In this document: one piece after another, positions 54,072 through 60,000 of the stretch
Position numbering within the stretch: the first letter of the stretch is position 1
Layout: every line of letters starts with the position of its first letter
Assembly (NCBI RefSeq): GCF_910592395.1
Contig: NC_088316.1
Location: 19,098,001 to 19,158,000, forward strand
Length of the DNA: 60,000 bases
Direction of reading: 5' to 3'
From: Lineus longissimus
Taxonomy: Eukaryota; Nemertea; Pilidiophora; Heteronemertea; Lineidae
Program-made: the position numbers and the translations under genes
Notes under the pieces: generated by a model
The model's input: the letters and a program-made list of their open reading frames with translations, nothing else
What the model was told of the DNA's origin: nothing
The model's database searches: none

Positions 54072-57000
54072 ATTGCTGGGAGACCTGAGGTTGACCCCGG
54101 ATTTACATTGTACTTGGTGTCCCTCAGTTGGCGAAAGAAATTCTTCGCGCACGGCAGTGAATAACCTCACCGGTTAATTTTGTCATAATGGACAAGGGCT
54201 TTTAAGCCTTTACTAAATATTTGTGTTGTCTGAAATAACATGCCGCCTCTGAACTTTGAAAAAAGAAAGATCGATGTCAACGTTTGGCCAATACGACCAT
54301 AACTCGCCCAGTATCCTGACAAATCCATGCTGACCCTGAACCTGTCCATGTTTCCGCGACGGTTTCCGCTAACCATTTATATCTATAAGATCATGACCAA
54401 CCAAACCAAACATTCATAACTGACTTACGGCGCCTGTCACAGCGATAGCATTTGTTAGAGAATTACTCTCTCTGCTTGCAGGAAATCTCAATATTTGTTC
54501 CTATCAGGGCCATGAGCTTATCAAAACCATGGCTATATCAGCTGCATCCGCCATTGACACAGGTTTCCTGATCTAACACAAGAAAGCGAAAAGTCATGGC
54601 TCAATTAGATATCGTATCGATCAAAGATGGCGCCGAGATTAATATGCAAACGGTTTGAAATTGCTGTTCAAGATCCAAGAAGAGATAGGTCACGACGATT
54701 CGATGAACTGGCACAATGGCTCATGGGTGACATCCGCCAATGCGAGGGCAACATTGTCGAACGAATGCAAAAGCAGTTGATTTAATAGAGTTTCCATATA
54801 AAGCAGTAAAAACTGGGGTATTTACGATGGGACATGATGTGAATACCACTCACAATTGCTGATTTTGAAGTTATGTGAATGGCGATAGAAAGTCAAGCTG
54901 GGAGTTCCATCCCCTGATTGGTCAATACCTGACAGGAAGGTCCAAATTAATGTGCTGAGGTCAGTGGTAAATGCCGGTTGATATGATCGAATGGACTACT
55001 ATCATGAAATTTATGCTATAAAAAATGCACTTTTATAAAAAGCAGCATATGAGCTAAACATTATTATTCTTCAATTCGCGTCCTGTCAGCTTCATTTATG
55101 AAATCGACACGTGGCGCCTGATGAAATCAATCTGCTAAAAACTATCAAAATAGTGAAACCAGATGCCATGAAGATGCATGGAGACTATCAATCATCGTTA
55201 TTAACTACATTCTCTGACGAAATGGCGGAACAAGTAAAACAAACCATGCAATCATCATTATGCAAATGCAGGGTTTTTTAGAGACGCTGAAGAGAAAACG
55301 ATGACAGGATTGATGAGAAATGTTGCATCATGTTGTGAAGTCATAGAGCAAGCTTTTGTTACTTGTTTGATTAACTAATTGGAATGGAGGAATGTGTTCG
55401 GCTCAAAGCAGACAAAAGGCGACACTACCCAACATGGCCGACGTTTTGTAGCTTTTTTTGGATTGATGCTGAGATTGAAGCAAGAAAAACCTTGAAAACA
55501 ATAAACATATTGGGTATTTGCTTTTTACAGGAGTTGAAGCCCGCTACCACAATTTTCACGGTGGTTCAAGGCCACCAAGACACGGCAGTTACTTTTGAGG
55601 GGTTATTTCTTTCATATGTTTTGAATAAGATCGCCAAAAACTCTACCATACGAAAGAAAGGCCAATGATGACATCATCGAGTGATCATTCGCTGGAAAAG
55701 ACGAACAAATGTGATATACGGCAGCTTCTCAGCGAGAAGTGCAAAATTACTCATTTCCTGACGGCTTTTGCTACATTTCCCTTGGTGAGTACCAGAGTCA
55801 AGAAGCTCCTTCACCCTGTGTACCCTGTGGTATAAAGCTGAGACCAGCAGGCAGGCGGACCATTTCAAGAGCACTTTTTGTAAACGACCCAAATTGCACT
55901 TTGTGCATTATCGGTAGACATATTGTCGACATGGATAGCCTTTCAAGGCGGAAGTGTTTCTCAAAGTCCGAAATGCACCGGGAACAGGTCGGGTAGACCG
56001 TAATGCAGCCGACAATGGTTTCCACATCCTGTTTTCATCAAACTCCAAAAGCAAATCGCACTTACGACAGACATCGTTGAGAAACTGTTCAGATGAGAAA
56101 CATTTTATCGAGGCTTGACATGCAGTGCTGTCAATGGTTGATCAGATCGTGGCATTGAAGAAGCAGAGAACTGTGTTTTCCCTGAAGAAACTGTCAACTG
56201 AGCTCATTTGTTGCTATGTCTGTACCGGTACGCCTAAATTCAATAGGACAGGACTAAATTCAATAGGGAAAAGGAATAGCAGATACCGATCGGATTGCAG
56301 TAATTGGTCGGATACTCTCAGATAAGCCAGGATATTGCCTAGTAATAGGACAGCTCTTCATTCGAAAGTGAGCCAACACCAATAAAGGGAAAACAAATCA
56401 CTGTTTTCATGATATGTTAACTCTCCAATGTTAGAAGTCTATAAATCATATAACCATCTCTGTTTTTCTCCTCATCTTGTCATGTTGACTAAACACCACT
56501 CATAAACATTCCTCTGAGGATGCTGGAGAATCGACCAGGATGATAAGCTACCATTGAATCAAGACATGAAGAGCGCTACGGCAGCCACTTCACCAGCAAC
56601 CACTTGGTGAGTTGCGATGCTACTTGAAATGAGAAACCACTTCTCAATTACGCATTTAATTAGGAATGTAATTTCTAAAGCGAACTTGTCAGATGATCAG
56701 CTCAGTCACAGAGCTTTGGTAATCATGATGAGTTTGTGATAACAAAAGTATCATCAACACAAAAATCGCCAAACACCACTTACGAGATGATGTGCTTCTT
56801 GAAATTAAAAGGTCGTAATTACTCATCATTCCAATTAAGCACAGAATGGTACAGAACGAATCAAGCCAGTTGAACACATGCACATCAAAGACAAGAGTCC
56901 AATATGGACAAAGTATAGCCTCACGCAGCTTACATCGACGTAGTATATTCGGATGATATTTCTGAAATGGGGCTTGAAATGAGTAATTCTTGTCAACAGC

Positions 57001-58896
57001 GCTACAGTAAGATCCTTCAGCTGATCGAGCAAGTGCATCTCCTTAAATCACTTCTTGAGTGTGGGGTATGGACAAGTCTGATGTGTACTGAAGAAAATCT
57101 ACAAAGATCCAAGTCGATTTGTCGTTGTTTGATAGATTATGAAACGGCACCACACTTGTAATACCATTTCCGAGCATCTCGTGTTGTTGGTATAGACTAG
57201 AGTAAGCAAAGAAGGGGAACTAGTCAACAAATTCAAACAGGAAATTACTTGTTGTCATCTGAAATTAAAAACCGCTCATCAACCAATCGGAACGAGTAGA
57301 ACACGCTTGCTAAAGAAACGATTTCGCTTGCCGAGTGTCTCTTGCCTCCAAGGCAATCGTGTCTTTTATCTGATGGGTAAATGTAATGCAGAAGGCACTT
57401 TCTAGTTGGTTCTCACAATCATCATTGGCATAGAAAGAACGTTGATATTGCTTTATCTCAACACCAAAAGGTATCTTCCAGCAATCTACGAGATACTGTT
57501 AGGAACTAGCCGGAAGAGGACAAGAACCATGTACATGCTGTATGACGTGATGGATCATTTTAAAGCAGGTCTGGCAAGCCTTACGAAGAGTTACGAACGA
57601 CGAAGAATGAAGTATGTCTTTTTTGAAGACTTTTGTTGAAAGTTCCCCGATTCCTCCTACGTGTATGTACGATGACTTACGGCTGTCACGTAAATGACAA
57701 GATTTGCTTACACAACATTTATAGACATTCGTACTACGTCTTTCGTACGGATTGCGAAAACTGCCAAATCTCAGCAGAACCGACCATTACTTAGATATTT
57801 GTTGGGGACTTCCATTATAGGAATGGATACTTGTATTGTTACACATCCTGGCCAATCTCGTCCCAGAGCTACTCTCACATGAGTCAAGGACCCGCTGTGG
57901 ACATTGCCATATTCTCAAGTACCTAAGAGTGGATATAGGCCATTATTCAACATTTAAGACGCTTTTCCATTCGGCTGCTTCATATACCAATTGGTAGATC
58001 ATATCAGTCGACAAGACATGTCCACTCCAGACTCCGCTGATCCTTGTTCATATATATTTTCATATGCACTGGAGGCAGTGCAGAAACGGTCGCCACACTG
58101 AAAGATGACTATGGCTCTGCAATGTAGACAGGTTCAGCACAATAGCACTTTATATGTTACTTACTATGAAATGTCATGCTATGATATCCCCTTATGATTA
58201 TAGATTCTTCTACAGACAACATTATCAATATTTATGGCTTTATGTCACATCTGGGCCGCACTGATGACTTTCAATCTGTGTTAGCACACATTACATACCG
58301 AAATCATAAAAGTCCACCTTTATGACCCATTCATCATAGGCTAATCTTATGGAGTATCGTCCTGTTGAAATGATGCGGGGATAGCCGGTGTAGTGTGGGT
58401 AATTCTATGCAAATGGTGAGATATGATACTATGTCACACTATGACAGAGGTTTCTGCCCAGTTGCTAGTATCATTCGCCGGAGAACGATATGCCAAATGC
58501 AGAAGGTCTTAACGGAGGATAAGGTAACCAAGAAAAATCAAATCATGTATGTTTCAACTCGCCCTGTTGTGGTTAATGGACGTCGAACCTGCCGTCTCAG
58601 TAGTTCAAACACAAAGAATAAAATCAGATTTACAATGCCCCGCGGAGAGAATAAACGCATAGCTTCGATCCAAGGGAAACTGGAGTATCAGTAATTGAGT
58701 TTGCTTTACATAATTTGATGAGAATAATGAATCTGGATTTCTTCTAACGCGAATAGAGCCGATCTCCTTCAAATCTTCCATGTGTTACAGAAAGAACCAT
58801 CCGAAGGACCGTGGTGACTGATAAGGGAGCTGTCGATCAAATATTTGACTGTAAACGGCCTAAAAAGTAAAACTAATGGTGAATTAACAGTGGTAA
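54072..58896. other. No gene seen
   Basis: Open frames here are short and motif-free. Near 56240 a short direct repeat (CTAAATTCAATAGG) occurs twice. No exon, RNA gene or clear mobile element was recognised. Confidence 0.45.
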
Positions 58897-59095
58897 GGCC
58901 GCGATTATATAGAGTTCTAGCAGTCATGTCTCACTTGTCACGAGCTTACTGACTTAGGCTTGAAAACGTAAGGGTGAAATTGGACATCGTGAATCGTAGC
59001 CCGCGCTTTGGAAATGACTTGTTCGTTCGTCATGTCATGCATGAAAAGTGAACAATGACACGTTACGAAAGTGGGAACTCTATATAATCGCGACC
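58897..59095. mobile_element. 199-bp MITE (GGYCGCGATTATATAGAGTTC ends)
   Basis: Inverted repeats at 58897-58917 and 59075-59095 share GG[C/T]CG then CGATTATATAGAGTTC on opposite strands, about 21 bp with one mismatch. The interior is non-coding. I found no convincing target-site duplication, so insertion by transposition is inferred only from the symmetric ends. Confidence 0.55.
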
Positions 59096-60000
59096 GAGAC
59101 AGGCGATCACGTATGATTGGAAACTTATATGAATAATGAAGTTACAGAGACCATACATTATATACCCATCTTTTGTCGATTCCGTTAGTAACAAAGTGAG
59201 CAGGCGAGAGACGAGTAGATTATCATCAGACAGGCCAACATATCACAGATCACAGATCCATGTTCTCTCATTCATCATCATATATACTGAATAGCTGCTC
59301 ACATGGGATCGCTGGTTTCGAACAGAGTAAGCTAAATAAAGCACTGGTCGGGGAATACAGTCACAGACATACATGTACAGAAGCAGAACAGATGAGGTTC
59401 GGGTTCGACGCAGCCGTTTGTGGCCCACGAAATCTTCTCTACCCGCCATCTCTACCCATCACAACCTCGATTAGTCTCTTGCTCTTTCTAGGCGACTCTG
59501 CTTTGACCCTAAGGGGGAATATAAACCCACCAGTTCTAACAACTGCCAAGGCTACATGTTAGTCTTATATTCTTCATAATGAGGACCTTCGTTCCCGGCC
59601 TATCCCACTTCGCATTATTTCAGAGACAGTATAGCTGCACTCCGTCCCTAATGGGTTAATAAATCAAAGAGAAAGTGAATTAAGGCTCTAGTTGGTCCGA
59701 TGCCAAAGCTCAGATCGGGTAAAACGTCATAGATGTGCGACTCCTTGGTTGACAGAGGAGTGTGCTAAACTGATGGCTATTCGAGGTCGTAGTGACAGCC
59801 ACTCTGATAGATGGGTGTCCTAACGTGCCGGGAAGAGGCGGCAGCACAGAGAAGAGCAGGCAGCACTGAGATCAGCGACTGACTCAGCTTATTCTATCAA
59901 GTGTTCTGATGTAATGGATGCTTCAGGCATAAACTGTAATTTCTCTCAATGGGAAATGCAATTAGAAAATTACATGGGCTCGTGTGTTAGCCGAGATTTG
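59096..60000. other. No gene seen
   Basis: The remaining sequence holds only short unrecognised frames, including plus 59260-59562 and minus 59243-59449, which overlap and lack motifs. Confidence 0.4.

Overview
The window is bilaterian animal nuclear DNA, most likely from a marine invertebrate. Genes are split by GT-AG introns, there are no operons, and AATAAA signals follow the small genes. The moderately AT-rich intergenic DNA carries many miniature inverted-repeat elements and minisatellites. I cannot name the phylum from sequence alone.

Left part (1-10,430): a small cluster of three plus-strand genes for secreted or GPI-anchored, cysteine-rich Ly6/uPAR (three-finger) type proteins. All share one design: a 61-nt signal-peptide exon ending in phase 1, a second exon ending in phase 0, and a third exon carrying C-G-P-C, C-x-x-C and C-N motifs plus a hydrophobic tail. 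The first two genes lie in a very recent direct tandem duplication (period about 3.3 kb). Their introns and flanks are almost identical, but the middle of the coding sequence has diverged only by amino-acid-changing substitutions. A 920-bp element with inverted minisatellite ends and an 8-bp target duplication sits just upstream of the second gene, and the first copy preserves the empty site. A 329-bp palindrome-rich miniature element separates the second and third genes.

Middle-left (10,430-27,380): no gene I can support. It holds a degraded coding remnant, a 33-bp minisatellite (9 copies) and a 50-bp minisatellite (about 25 copies) bounded by imperfect inverted repeats.

Centre (27,382-44,186): a minus-strand AMPA-type ionotropic glutamate receptor subunit, reconstructed here as 15 exons with compatible splice phases (about 904 residues seen). 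Only the signal-peptide exon is missing. Glutamate-binding residues and the M3 gating motif are present, but the pore Q/R site encodes cysteine. One flip/flop-type exon is visible, preceded by an AGA codon split by the intron, as at the vertebrate R/G site. The C-terminus ends in a PDZ-ligand-like S-L-V.

Right part (44,187-60,000): mainly gene-free DNA, probably including the receptor's first intron or 5' flank. It contains one minus-strand tRNA-Pro(CGG) with a TTTT terminator and two more miniature inverted-repeat elements.
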